A stretch of DNA of 64,000 bases from UBA1429 sp964482225 (GCA_964482225.1 CAYZWT010000007.1:62001-126000), one strand, 5' to 3'. Shown: positions 33,593-42,397, numbered from the stretch's first letter. A program made the numbers and translations. The notes: generated by a model from the letters alone, not told the origin.

Positions 33593-35491
33593 TCAGCTAG
33601 AACTCGAAAGGCGGGCGAGACGCCCGCCCTCCACACTGTGACGAGGCAGCACGCCCAGCACATCCAGCGCCATGTCGTGCCGGTTGTACGAGGGCATCAG
33701 GTAGACGCCCTGGAAGAGGCCCTGGGCCTCCAGCAGCATCTCCTGAGCCAGGCGCACGCCCTCGTCGCGACCATTGGCCCCGGCGGCCCGCATCCGCGCC
33801 AGGGCCTCCTCGCTCAGGTTAATGCCCGGGATCTCGTTGTGCAAGAATTCGGCGTGGCGCTGGCTCAGCAGCGGCAAAACGCCCAGCAGCACCGGAATGG
33901 GCATCGGCTCGCCATAGATCTGGACAAAGCGCCGCCAGATATCCAGGTCATAGATCGGCTGGGTCATGATGAACTCGGCCCCGGCGGCGATCTTTTCCCG
34001 GAGGCGGCGCGCCTCGGTCTCCAAATCGGCGCGGGTGGGGTCCACCGCCACGCCCACGCAGAACCCCGCCGAACGGCCCATCTCGCTGCCCGAGATGTCG
34101 TGGCCCTGCTTCATCTGGGCGATGACGCGCACCAGCCCGATGGAATCAATATCATAGACGCCGGTGGCGTGGCCCATGTTGCCCACCGAGGGAGGGTCGC
34201 CCGTCAGCGCCAGGATGTTGCGCACGCCCAGGGCGTGGGCGCCGATCAGGTGGGATTGGATGCCCATCAGGTTGCGGTCGCGGGTGGTCAGGTGCAGCAC
34301 CGTCTCGATGCCTGTGTGGGCCTGGATCAGGTGGCAAGAGGCCAGGGCATCCATGCGCACCCGCGCCATGGGGCTATCGGTGACGTTGATCAGGTCTACG
34401 GCGCCGCTCTCGGCCAGGGCCCGGGCATGGCGCAGCAACCCCTCGGGGTTGAGGCCCTTGGGCGGCGAGAGCTCGACGGCCGCCACGAACTGCCCCTCGG
34501 ACAGCCTGCGCCGCAAGCCGGTGGGCTCGGGGGCCTGCTCGGCCTCGGCCCTGGCCGTGGGGATGCGCACGGCGGCGGGGGGCGTGGGCCGGGCCACCGC
34601 GACGCCCGCCACGGCATCCAGGGCCTCGCGCATGGCGGCGATGTGGGCAGGGGTGGTGCCGCAGCAGCCCCCCAGGATGGTGACGCCGGCGGCCACGAAA
34701 TCGGGGGCGCGCTCGGCAAAATAAGCCGGATTGGCCAGGTAGAGCAGGCGCCCGGTGGCGTGGGTGGGCATACCGGCGTTGGGCATGGCCGAGACGTGGC
34801 GGGCGCCGGCGGCGATCATCTGGCGCGCCACCGCCAGCACGCCCTCGGGACCCACGCTACAGTTGACGCCGATCACGTCGGCGCCCAGGTCCATCAGCGC
34901 GGCGGCCACCTTGACCGCCGATTGGCCCCAGGGGGTGCGCCCATCCTCGTCAAAAGTGGCCTGGGCGATCACGGGCAGGTCGCAGCTCTCGCGCACCACC
35001 TGCAGCGCCAGGCAGAGCATATTCAGGTCGCCAAAGGTCTCCAGCAGGATCAGGTCCACGCCGCCATCCAGCAGGCCGCCGATCTGCTCGCGAAAGAGGG
35101 CGCGGGCGCGCTCCTCATCAATCTCGCCCAGGGGGCCCAGGGGCGCGCCCAGAGGCCCCACGGCCCCGGCGATGAATGCCGTGCTCCCGGCAATGTCGCG
35201 GGCATAGCGGGCGATGCGCCCGCCCTGGCGGTTGATCTCGCGCACCTGCTCTGCGAGGCCATAGGCGGCCAGCTTGCTGCCGTTGGCGCCAAAGGTGTTG
35301 GTCTCGATCAGCTCGGCCCCGGCGCACAAATAGTCCATGTGCACCCGCTGCACCAGCTCGGGGTCGCTGAGATTGACGGCGTCATAGCACTGGCTGGGAG
35401 CCACGCCCCGGGCGTATAGCTCGGTGCCCATAGCGCCATCGGCCAACAGCACGCCGCGCTCCAGACGTTCGACAAAGGGATGAACGGACAT
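33593..35491 (-). CDS. Fused homocysteine S-methyltransferase / methylenetetrahydrofolate reductase
   Basis: A 632-residue two-domain enzyme like Bacillus YitJ. Residues 1-295 form the Zn-dependent homocysteine methyltransferase barrel with ligands Cys211 (VNCSVGPEG), Cys276 and Cys277 (GGCCGTTPAH). Residues about 330-620 form the FAD-dependent methylenetetrahydrofolate reductase barrel, with FVAAVELSPPKG, RNILALTGDPP and FIMTQPIYDLDIW. It would make 5-methyl-tetrahydrofolate and help build methionine; no cobalamin domain is present. The last 13 or so residues are encoded by a dispersed hairpin repeat. ATG 35491 has CTGGAG ahead. No SAM riboswitch was recognised upstream. Confidence 0.93.
   Translation of the reverse strand: MSVHPFVERLERGVLLADGAMGTELYARGVAPSQCYDAVNLSDPELVQRVHMDYLCAGAELIETNTFGANGSKLAAYGLAEQVREINRQGGRIARYARDIAGSTAFIAGAVGPLGAPLGPLGEIDEERARALFREQIGGLLDGGVDLILLETFGDLNMLCLALQVVRESCDLPVIAQATFDEDGRTPWGQSAVKVAAALMDLGADVIGVNCSVGPEGVLAVARQMIAAGARHVSAMPNAGMPTHATGRLLYLANPAYFAERAPDFVAAGVTILGGCCGTTPAHIAAMREALDAVAGVAVARPTPPAAVRIPTARAEAEQAPEPTGLRRRLSEGQFVAAVELSPPKGLNPEGLLRHARALAESGAVDLINVTDSPMARVRMDALASCHLIQAHTGIETVLHLTTRDRNLMGIQSHLIGAHALGVRNILALTGDPPSVGNMGHATGVYDIDSIGLVRVIAQMKQGHDISGSEMGRSAGFCVGVAVDPTRADLETEARRLREKIAAGAEFIMTQPIYDLDIWRRFVQIYGEPMPIPVLLGVLPLLSQRHAEFLHNEIPGINLSEEALARMRAAGANGRDEGVRLAQEMLLEAQGLFQGVYLMPSYNRHDMALDVLGVLPRHSVEGGRLARLSSSS
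33610..33628 (+). repeat. GGCGGGCG hairpin repeat, copy 5, inside the end of a coding sequence
   Basis: A perfect 8-base stem with loop AGA. It lies within the final codons of the homocysteine methyltransferase/MTHFR gene and encodes part of its last residues (VEGGRLARLSSSS). Confidence 0.85.
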
Positions 35492-35937
35492 CGGTTTGCT
35501 CCAGAATCGTGGGCCTGCGTGCACAGCCACGCAAGCGGGCCGTTGGGACATGGTTCGGCGAGGACGGCGCTGTCGGGGCGCCCTGTTGCACCAGGGCCGG
35601 GCTCGCATGCGGCGCTGCACCGAGGTAGACGCCATTATAGGCCAAAGGGGGTAATGAGGCGAGAAGGGGAATGATAGACGATGGATGATGGGCTGGGCGA
35701 GCGCAGGTTGGGAAACAAGGCGCTGGGCCAAGGACGCTGCTGCGCATCGGACGCTGCATACGCATACATGCGTCTAGCGTCAGTCTGGCCCATGCGTGTT
35801 TAGTGCGTCCTTCTATGGTTTTTCTGTAGGGGCTAGGGATGGTGGTTGCGCCACCGTTGGCCTAGTCCCTACAAGGCGGGCGAGACGCCCGCCCTCCATA
35901 CAAGAGATTGCGACGGGGCGCCAGGCAATCGGGGGCT
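35492..35937. repeat. 446-base intergenic region with several inverted repeats
   Basis: It contains an ACGCAT/ATGCGT pair (35760-35773) and an imperfect stem (GTAGGGGCTAGG with CCTAGTCCCTAC, enclosing GGTGG/CCACC, at about 35826-35872). This runs straight into a perfect GGCGGGCG/CGCCCGCC hairpin with loop AGA (35875-35893) and then CTCCAT. This is copy 6 of the dispersed family, again with a second hairpin attached. No gene is evident. Confidence 0.7.
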
Positions 35938-37269
35938 TTACTCTCCCACTCCAATCCTTAGCAGCCGGTCGTCGTCCGCGGCCGGGTTGCCGCGCCCGTC
36001 ACGGTTGCTGGTGGTCAGGTAGAGATAGCCGTCGGGGCCCATGAGCGCCTCGCGGATGCGGCCATAGGCGCCGCTGTAGAGGGCCTCGTCCTGGTCGAGT
36101 TGGCCCAGATCGTCGCCGCTCAGGACCACGCGGCGCAGGTGTTGGCCCCGCAGCGCGCCAAAGAACAGGTCGCCCTGCCAGTCCGCCAGGGGGCCACCGT
36201 CGTAAAAGGCCAAGCCCGCCGGGGCCCAGGTATCCCTGCCGCTGCTGGAGACCGGCGCAACAAGATCATGGGCGGCGGCCTGGGCCGCGTCCACCACATC
36301 GGTCCCGGAGACGTAAGGCCAGCCATAGTTGCCGCCGGGGACGATGCGGTTCAGCTCGTCGCGGCAGCACAGGCCAAACTCGCCGCTGGGGCCGTGCTCC
36401 ACGGCAAAGAGCACGCCGGTTTCGGGCTGGAAGGCCAGCCCCTGGGGGTTGCGGTGTCCCAGCGAATAGACCGGCGAGCCGGGAAACGGGTTGTCCTCGG
36501 GGATGCTGCCATCCAGGTTGATGCGCAGGATCTTGCCCGCCAGCGAGTCGAGATCCTGGGCCAGTTGGGGCACCAGGGCGTCGCCCGTGCCCGCATAGAG
36601 CTTGCCATCGGGGCCGATGGCCAGACGCCCGCCATTGTGGAACCGGGCGCCGGGGATGGCATCCACCAGCGCGACCTCGTCCACCAGGCCCGCGCCGGTC
36701 AGGGTAAAGCGCGAGACGCGGTTGCGAATCTGGCCGCCCTCGCTGTAGGTGTACATGAGATAGAGCCGGCCATTGTCGGCAAAGGCGGGGTCCAGGGCCA
36801 GGCCCATCAGGCCGCCCTCACCGATGGCCTCCACCGGCACAACAGCCAGGGGCTCAGCGCGCAGCTCGCCGTTCTCGATCACGCGCAGGCGCCCGGCCCG
36901 CTCGGTGATGAAAATGCGCCCGTCAGGGGCGAACGCCACGGCCCAGGGGATCGAGAGGCCGGCAGCCACCACCTCTACCTGGGGGGTGGCGGGCTCCGGC
37001 GGGGCTGCATCGGTCGGCGATGGCGTGGGCGTGGCTGGCTGGGGGCTGGGTGTGGCCGTGGGCTCGTCCACCTGGGCGGTTGCCGTGGGCGCAGGTGTCG
37101 TGGGTATTGGCTCGGACGTGACGCTGGGCTGCGTGCTGACGCTCGCCGCAACAGCCGTCGTTTCGGCGTCCGTTGGCACAACGGCCGTTGTACCAACGTC
37201 GGTTGCCGGGCTACACCCGGCCAATGCCAGCAACGCGATCAATAGAATCAAGGGTATCCATCGAATCAT
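35938..37269 (-). CDS. PQQ-type glucose/sorbosone dehydrogenase-like lipoprotein
   Basis: A 443-residue exported protein. The signal peptide ends with a lipobox LAGC (cysteine 19). A threonine/proline-rich linker runs to about residue 95. The rest is a six-bladed propeller of the soluble aldose/sorbosone dehydrogenase family, beginning GLSIPWAVAFAPDGRIFITERAGRLRV, with RFHNGGRLAIGPDGKLYAGTGD, SLGHRNPQGLAFQPETG and YGWPYVSGTD. Such enzymes oxidise sugars outside the cytoplasm with pyrroloquinoline quinone, though many homologues are untested. ATG 37269 follows GGAGGCC. The gene has its own consensus promoter. Confidence 0.9.
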   Translation of the reverse strand: MIRWIPLILLIALLALAGCSPATDVGTTAVVPTDAETTAVAASVSTQPSVTSEPIPTTPAPTATAQVDEPTATPSPQPATPTPSPTDAAPPEPATPQVEVVAAGLSIPWAVAFAPDGRIFITERAGRLRVIENGELRAEPLAVVPVEAIGEGGLMGLALDPAFADNGRLYLMYTYSEGGQIRNRVSRFTLTGAGLVDEVALVDAIPGARFHNGGRLAIGPDGKLYAGTGDALVPQLAQDLDSLAGKILRINLDGSIPEDNPFPGSPVYSLGHRNPQGLAFQPETGVLFAVEHGPSGEFGLCCRDELNRIVPGGNYGWPYVSGTDVVDAAQAAAHDLVAPVSSSGRDTWAPAGLAFYDGGPLADWQGDLFFGALRGQHLRRVVLSGDDLGQLDQDEALYSGAYGRIREALMGPDGYLYLTTSNRDGRGNPAADDDRLLRIGVGE

Positions 37270-37316
37270 GAATGGCCTCCATGCGCCATACTATAGATAA
37301 CAGATCAACTTTCTGC

Positions 37317-37346
37317 ATTATAGCACAGGGCAGGGCAGCATGTCAA
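37317..37346 (-). promoter_or_regulatory. Full-consensus sigma-70 promoter with extended -10
   Basis: On the minus strand, TTGACA (37341-37346) and TATAAT (37317-37322) are 18 bases apart, and TGC precedes the -10 box, giving an extended -10 element. It drives the PQQ-type dehydrogenase gene. Confidence 0.85.
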
Positions 37347-37373
37347 CGCCCCGAGCTTGAGGCTCGGGGCGTT
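37345..37373 (-). terminator. Terminator-like hairpin after the triple-repeat lipoprotein
   Basis: A perfect 12-base stem (37345-37356 with 37362-37373) and 5-base loop, 24 bases after the stop at 37398. It overlaps two bases of the following promoter -35 box, and no T-run follows. Confidence 0.6.
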
Positions 37374-37397
37374 GGTTCCCACGGGGAGGATCTGGCT

Positions 37398-38999
37398 TTA
37401 GCGGTAGAACCGCCAGGAGGCGGCAATGTCCTCCCACAGCTCCTCGGCATAGGCCGTCTGCCGGGCATAGCCCCGATCTATGGGCGTCAGGGTCAACAGA
37501 AAGTAGCTCTCGCCATCGGAGACCAGGGCCTGGCGCCCTACCATGCGCCCCGGGATCCCATCGGCCACCAACACGGGCGCGTCGCCGAACTGGGCCTCGC
37601 TGCGGGTCAGCCGGATGCCCCGGCTTGTCAGCGTCCCCCACTGCTCCTCGGCCAGCGTCTCCAGGTCGCGCCCGTTGACGGGGCCCATCTGCTCGATCAG
37701 CAGCGACACGATGCGCGCCTCGGGGAGGTCGCTGCGCTCCATAGCGGTGATGAGCAGCGCCCCCGGCGCCAGGATGCGCCCGGTATAGATCTCTGGGTAG
37801 GCCAGGCAGTAGCCGTCGGCGATATTGATCAACTGCCGTTGGCCCTCTTGCGGCGCAGGGCACACGTCCGAGCCCTCGGCTGCGACGATCATGCTCTCAT
37901 CCAGCGCCAGCTCCTGGGTCAGCCCGTGGATCTCGACCGTGTACTCGCCAAGCGCCAGCCCACGGGTATCCAGGCGCACCGTCTCGCGATAGGGCACCAG
38001 GGCCAGGGTGCAGATGGCGTCTCTGGGCCGCTCGGTATAGACGATGAACTGGATCGTGCGCCCCTGCACCACCTGCACGATCTCGCTCAGGCGGGTGCAG
38101 CCATCGGCCATGTGCCCCTGGATCACGACGTTGATCTGCACCGGATACGATTCCAGGAAGAGGATATCGAACCCCTCGACGACGCCCTGGCGCACGGGCA
38201 GATTGCCCTGGCGAATCGCTGCGCGGCCCGGCTCGGGTGGGGCCGTCGCCTCTTCCGAGAGGTTCAGCGTCGTGGTCACACCCTGCACGTCCACAGTGTA
38301 TTCACCCGGCTCCAGACCGGCCACATCCAGCGGCATGGTGTGGGCAAAGGGCACCAGCGCCTCGGTGCACAGGGCGTCCTGCGGGCGCACCGTATAGACC
38401 GTGACCACAATGCGCCCCTGCTCCACCGTCTGCACCACTGAATCCAGCTCGGTGCAGCCATCGCGGAACTGTCCCTCGATCTCTAGCCTATAGGGCGCAT
38501 CGGGCGAGACGCGCACGGCGTCGATCAGCGCGTCTTGGGCCACGACCATCTCCTCATCCTGGGGCTCCTCTGCGGCCCCAAGCTGCAGCGTGGCCGTCGC
38601 GCCCTGTACGTCCACGGTATACGCGCCCAGGGCCAGGCCCGCCACATCCAGCGCCAAGGTGTGGGTAAAGGGCACCAGCGCCTGGGTGCAGAACGCTTCG
38701 GGGTCGCGCAGGGTGTATACCGACACGACGATGCGATCCCCCTCGACCGCCTGGGTCACCGCATCCAGCTCGGTGCAACCATCGCGGAACTGGCCCTCGA
38801 TCTCCAGGGTGTAGGGCGGCTCAGGCGACAGGCGCACGGCGTCAATCAGCGCATCCTGGGCGCGTCCGGCCCCGTTGCCCGTCGGCGTATCTGGCGTCTC
38901 AAAGCCCGGGACGGGCGTGGGCTCGACCGGCAGCGCGCAGGCGGCCAACACCAGCAAGAGCGCCCCCATGCATAGCGATATCCATATTCGGCTTGTCAT
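37398..38999 (-). CDS. Lipoprotein with three tandem ~92-residue repeats, function unknown
   Basis: A 533-residue exported lipoprotein with lipobox LAAC (cysteine 21). Three homologous repeats cover about residues 48-140, 155-247 and 275-366. Each has a DGCTEL-type cysteine, a VVSVYTxRP segment with a second cysteine (AxCTxALVPF), and ends with LDVAGLxxGxYTVDVQG. The paired cysteines suggest one disulfide per domain, and the last strand resembles an immunoglobulin-like edge. The first two repeats are much closer to each other than to the third, so one arose recently. The C-terminal 150 residues have no motif I know. Such domains occur in Chloroflexota surface proteins, role unknown. Confidence 0.8.
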   Translation of the reverse strand: MTSRIWISLCMGALLLVLAACALPVEPTPVPGFETPDTPTGNGAGRAQDALIDAVRLSPEPPYTLEIEGQFRDGCTELDAVTQAVEGDRIVVSVYTLRDPEAFCTQALVPFTHTLALDVAGLALGAYTVDVQGATATLQLGAAEEPQDEEMVVAQDALIDAVRVSPDAPYRLEIEGQFRDGCTELDSVVQTVEQGRIVVTVYTVRPQDALCTEALVPFAHTMPLDVAGLEPGEYTVDVQGVTTTLNLSEEATAPPEPGRAAIRQGNLPVRQGVVEGFDILFLESYPVQINVVIQGHMADGCTRLSEIVQVVQGRTIQFIVYTERPRDAICTLALVPYRETVRLDTRGLALGEYTVEIHGLTQELALDESMIVAAEGSDVCPAPQEGQRQLINIADGYCLAYPEIYTGRILAPGALLITAMERSDLPEARIVSLLIEQMGPVNGRDLETLAEEQWGTLTSRGIRLTRSEAQFGDAPVLVADGIPGRMVGRQALVSDGESYFLLTLTPIDRGYARQTAYAEELWEDIAASWRFYR

Positions 39000-39042
39000 C
39001 TGCTCTTGGCCCCTTCCTATCCAGAACAACCAGGCTTATCTG

Positions 39043-39048
39043 ATTATA
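39043..39048 (-). promoter_or_regulatory. Extended -10 promoter element for the triple-repeat lipoprotein gene
   Basis: TATAAT with TGC before it (TGTGCTATAAT read on the minus strand) lies 43 bases ahead of ATG 38999. No good -35 box is seen, as is usual for extended -10 promoters. Confidence 0.5.
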
Positions 39049-39056
39049 GCACAGCT

Positions 39057-40760
39057 CTATCTCTGTAGACGTCCCCGGGCGCGGCTCGGTTCCGATGTGG
39101 CGCCCGCTGCGCCCTCGCGGCGCAGGCGCTCGGCCTCATAGTCGGAATAGCCGCCTGCATAGCCGGCCAAGCCCCCCTCATCCAGCACCACCACGCGATC
39201 CACGATCCGATCCAACAGGTAACGATCGTGCGAGATCACCAGCACCGTGCCTTCAAAGCCCTCCAGCGCCTCTTCCAGCACCTCGGCGCTGGCGATGTCC
39301 AGGTTGTTGGTGGGCTCGTCCAGCAGCAACAGATTCGCCCCCGAAAGCATCAAGAGCGCCATCTGCAAGCGCCCCTTTTCGCCGCCCGAAAGGGTCGCCA
39401 CGGGCTTGCGAACCTGCTCGTAGGGAAAGAGAAAGCGCCCCAGGAAGGGGATGGCGGCATGCTCGGGCAGGTTGGCCTGCTTGATCACCGTCTCCACCAG
39501 CGAGAGGGCGGGGTCCAGGGACTCGTGCTGTTGGGCATAGTGGCCGATGCGCACGCTGGGGCCGATGCGGACCTCGCCCTCGGTGGGCGTCTCTTGGCCC
39601 AGGATCAGGCGCAGCAGCACCGACTTGCCCGCGCCGTTGGGGCCGATCACCCCCACGCGCTCGCCATGCCAGAGCAGCAGGTTCAGCCCGGCCAACACCA
39701 GGTCCTCGCCGCCGGCGGGGTTCGCAAAGCTCTTCCAGAGGTCGCTGATCTCGAGCACCTTTTCGCTGCCGCGCCAGCCCGCCAGTTCCAGGCCCATGCG
39801 TCGCCGCTCCAATACGGGCCGGTCAATGCGCTCCATGCGCTCCAACCGCTTGATGATGGCCTGTCCGCGCCGCGCAAACTTTTCGTTGTCAAAGACCTTG
39901 CCCCAGGTCATCAGGCGCTCGGCCGAGCGCTCCAGGCGGCGGATCTGGGCCTGCTGCGATTGGTAGTGCTGCTGCTGGCGGGCCAGGCGCTGGGCCTTGG
40001 CCACGGCGTACTCGGAATAGTTGCCCGGGTAGCTCGTGAGGCGCCCATCCTCTAGCTCGACCACCTCGTCCACCACCATATCCAGCAGGTAACGGTCGTG
40101 AGAGATCACCACCACGCCACCCTTGTAGCCCCGGATGTACTGCTCCAGGAACGCCTTGGCCTCCAGGTCCAGGTGGTTGTCGGGCTCGTCCAGCAGCAAC
40201 AGGTCGGGCTGCACCACCATCAGCTTGGCCAATGCCAGGAGCTTGCCCTGCCCGCCGCTCAGGGCCTCGACCGGCAACGCGAAATCGCGCTCCTCAAAGC
40301 CCAGGGAGAGCAGCGTGCTGCGCAGGCGGCTCTGGTAGGCGGGGCCGCCCAGGGCCTCGTATTCGGCCAGCAATGCCTCCTGGGCGGCCAGGGCGCGGGC
40401 CAGGCGCGCCTCGTTGCCATAGACATCCGGGTCGCCCAGGCGGGCCTCGATCTGGTGCAGCCGCGCCTCGGTCTCGCCCAGGGCTGCCGAGGCGGTCAGC
40501 GCCTCGGCCCAGACCGAATGGCCGGGGCCAAAGGTGGGCTCTTGGGGCAACAGGCCGATGGTGAGGCCCCTGGCGCGCACCACACCGCCCGCATCGGGGG
40601 TCAGCCTGCCCATCATCAGGTGGAGCAGGGTGCTCTTGCCGCTGCCGTTGGGGCCGATCAGGCCCACCACCCGATCATCGTGGATCTCCCAGGAGAGATC
40701 GGCAAAGACGGGCGCACCGGAATAGGTAAGGGTGACGCGATCCAGACGCAGGGCGATCAT
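39057..40760 (-). CDS. ABC-F family ATPase
   Basis: A 567-residue protein with two ABC ATPase domains and no membrane segment. The first has GPNGSGKST, LSGGQGKLLAL and LLLLDEPDNHLD; the second has GPNGAGKSV, LSGGEKGRLQM and LLLLDEPTNNLD. A charged linker rich in Arg and Gln (about residues 245-300) separates them, and it is the part that reaches the ribosomal P site in this family. ABC-F proteins relieve ribosome stalling or give resistance to ribosome-targeting antibiotics. Which of these applies cannot be told here. The gene ends 58 bases before the downstream lipoprotein start. Confidence 0.92.
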   Translation of the reverse strand: MIALRLDRVTLTYSGAPVFADLSWEIHDDRVVGLIGPNGSGKSTLLHLMMGRLTPDAGGVVRARGLTIGLLPQEPTFGPGHSVWAEALTASAALGETEARLHQIEARLGDPDVYGNEARLARALAAQEALLAEYEALGGPAYQSRLRSTLLSLGFEERDFALPVEALSGGQGKLLALAKLMVVQPDLLLLDEPDNHLDLEAKAFLEQYIRGYKGGVVVISHDRYLLDMVVDEVVELEDGRLTSYPGNYSEYAVAKAQRLARQQQHYQSQQAQIRRLERSAERLMTWGKVFDNEKFARRGQAIIKRLERMERIDRPVLERRRMGLELAGWRGSEKVLEISDLWKSFANPAGGEDLVLAGLNLLLWHGERVGVIGPNGAGKSVLLRLILGQETPTEGEVRIGPSVRIGHYAQQHESLDPALSLVETVIKQANLPEHAAIPFLGRFLFPYEQVRKPVATLSGGEKGRLQMALLMLSGANLLLLDEPTNNLDIASAEVLEEALEGFEGTVLVISHDRYLLDRIVDRVVVLDEGGLAGYAGGYSDYEAERLRREGAAGATSEPSRARGRLQR

Positions 40761-40941
40761 GGGCTTGATACCTCAAAACTGACTCGGACATTCTCGCGCA
40801 GAGAGCGCCAAGCCGCCAAGCCGGAGAGAAAACCGGTTCGGGCCTCCCCTCTGCGCCTGACGCTCGGAAGCGTGACGAGAGACTCCGGCAAGCGACAAGG
40901 ACCCACTCTCATCCCTTGTGGTGTGCTATGCGCATGTCCAT

Positions 40942-41502
40942 CTATTCGTACTTGGCGTTCTTGTGCCTGGCGCGGCGCTTGCGCGGCTCGTACTGCTCCC
41001 AGTGGACGCGGCGCTCCTCATAGCGATCGCTGGGCGGCTTGGTCTCGGCAGGATAGCCCACATAGACCAGCGCCAGGGGCGTCACCTCCTCGGGCAGGGC
41101 CAGAATCTGGCGCACCGGCGCGATCACGCTGGGCAGCGGGTAGACGCCGATCCAGACGGCGCCCAGGCCCAGGCCCGTGGCCGCGATCAGGATGTTTTGC
41201 GTGGCGGCGCTGCAATCCTGCACCCAATAGAACTTTTTTGACACCGAGCTATGGGCGATTTCCGGGTTGCCGCATACGGCGATGGCTGCCGGCGCGTTAT
41301 AGCGCGCGAACAGGAGCTTGTCCCGCAGGCGATCCATGATCTCGGGCTGGGTGACTATGACAAACTCCCAGGGCTGGCTGTTGCAGGCCGAGGGCGCGGC
41401 CATGGCCGCTGCCAACAACTGCCGCAGCAGCTCGGGCTCTACAGGGCGATCCTCAAAGGCGCGGATGCTGCGCCGCGCCCGCAGCAGGTCAATGATCTCC
41501 AT
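40942..41502 (-). CDS. Nitroreductase family protein
   Basis: A 186-residue FMN enzyme. The N-terminus IIDLLRARRSIRAF and the loop AAPSACNSQPWEFVIV bind flavin, and QDCSAATQNILIAATGLGLGAVWIGVYP is highly conserved in this subgroup. It is a close paralogue of 50611-51129: the two share long segments such as YNAPAAI and CSAATQNIL and the C-terminal PAETKPP. ATG 41502 was chosen because the family N-terminus begins there; GAAAGGA lies a little far upstream. The natural acceptor is unknown. Confidence 0.9.
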   Translation of the reverse strand: MEIIDLLRARRSIRAFEDRPVEPELLRQLLAAAMAAPSACNSQPWEFVIVTQPEIMDRLRDKLLFARYNAPAAIAVCGNPEIAHSSVSKKFYWVQDCSAATQNILIAATGLGLGAVWIGVYPLPSVIAPVRQILALPEEVTPLALVYVGYPAETKPPSDRYEERRVHWEQYEPRKRRARHKNAKYE

Positions 41503-41586
41503 ACGCACATGGTCCTTTCCAGATGCCAGGCTCTGCAAGCATAGCGCTTTTTGACCGTCCCACCAAATGGTGGGCGCCCGATTCGG

Positions 41587-41616
41587 TTGACGGCCCTGGC
41601 GCGCCTGTGTTATAAC
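41587..41616 (+). promoter_or_regulatory. Promoter of the ThuA-like gene
   Basis: TTGACG (41587-41592) and TATAAC (41611-41616) are 18 bases apart, with TGT directly before the -10 box (extended -10). The start codon is about 40 bases further on. Confidence 0.65.
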
Positions 41617-41662
41617 CAACCCGGATGGGTTGTCGAACCGGTTCAAAGGAGAAAATGGCACC

Positions 41663-42304
41663 ATGAAGAAAGCGTTGATCATTCAGGGCGGTTGGCAAGG
41701 TCACGAGCCCCAGCAGGTATCCGACATTATGGCCAAGGCGCTGCGCGAGCACGGCGTCGAGGTCGAGATCGTGGATACCCTCGATGTGCTGACCCAGCGC
41801 GACCTGACCGAGCTGGACCTGATCGTGATGGAATGGACCATGGGGCGCATCGAGCGCGAGCAACTCCAGGCCCTGTTGGAGGCCGTCGAGGGCGGCGTGG
41901 GCATTGGCGGCTTGCACGGCGGCATGGGCGACTCGTTCCGCGAGGCCACCCCGTACCAGTTCATGGTGGGCGGCCAGTGGGTGGCGCACCCGGGCAACGA
42001 TGGCATTGACTATGACGTGCACATCATTGACCGGGACCATCCCATCACCGAGGGCGTGAACGACTTTCACGCCAAGTCCGAGCACTATTACATGCACGTG
42101 GATCCGGGCGTCCGTGTGCTGGCCACCACGCCCTTTGGCTCGGTGCAGATGCCCGTAGCCTGGACCAAGATGTGGGGCAAGGGCCGCGTGTACTATTGCT
42201 CCATGGGCCATGTGGCCCAGGTGTTCGACCAGGACCCCAACATCTTGAAGCTGGTGACCCGGGGGCTGCTCTGGGCCGCCCACGCCCTGGAAGGCGCCGA
42301 CTAG
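41663..42304 (+). CDS. ThuA-like domain protein (glutamine-amidotransferase-like fold)
   Basis: A 213-residue protein of the ThuA family, a cytosolic Rossmann-like fold related to class I glutamine amidotransferases but without the catalytic cysteine. Visible segments are ALIIQGGWQGHEPQQVSDIM, GVGIGGLHGGMGDSF, DRDHPITEGVNDFHAKSEHYYMHVD and VAWTKMWGKGRVYYCSMGH, all typical of the family. ThuA proteins accompany disaccharide or sugar degradation with Gfo/Idh dehydrogenases; here they are about 20 kb apart. ATG 41663 has AAAGGAG at a longish distance (10 bases). It is followed by a very strong hairpin. Confidence 0.9.
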   Translation: MKKALIIQGGWQGHEPQQVSDIMAKALREHGVEVEIVDTLDVLTQRDLTELDLIVMEWTMGRIEREQLQALLEAVEGGVGIGGLHGGMGDSFREATPYQFMVGGQWVAHPGNDGIDYDVHIIDRDHPITEGVNDFHAKSEHYYMHVDPGVRVLATTPFGSVQMPVAWTKMWGKGRVYYCSMGHVAQVFDQDPNILKLVTRGLLWAAHALEGAD

Positions 42305-42318
42305 GGTTGCAGTGCGCC

Positions 42319-42363
42319 CTCGGCGAACTCGGCCAACCTTCGACCGTGGCCGAGTTCGCCGAG
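42319..42363 (+). terminator. 17-bp perfect hairpin after the ThuA-like gene
   Basis: Bases 42319-42335 pair fully with 42347-42363, leaving an 11-base loop. It lies 14 bases after the ThuA stop and 34 before the next gene. There is no T-run, so it may also protect or process the message rather than end it. Confidence 0.6.
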
Positions 42364-42397
42364 CCCCAGGTGTTGCGCTTATCGGGAGCCAGGGTTC

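Noticed and set aside
32663..35419. A 918-codon open frame on the plus strand
   Set aside because: It is antisense to the RraA-like and methyltransferase/MTHFR genes and has a composition (Gly, Ala, His, Gln) typical of a shadow frame.
35492..35640. SAM or cobalamin riboswitch before the methionine-related gene
   Set aside because: I could not find the conserved core of either class in the sequence ahead of the start codon.
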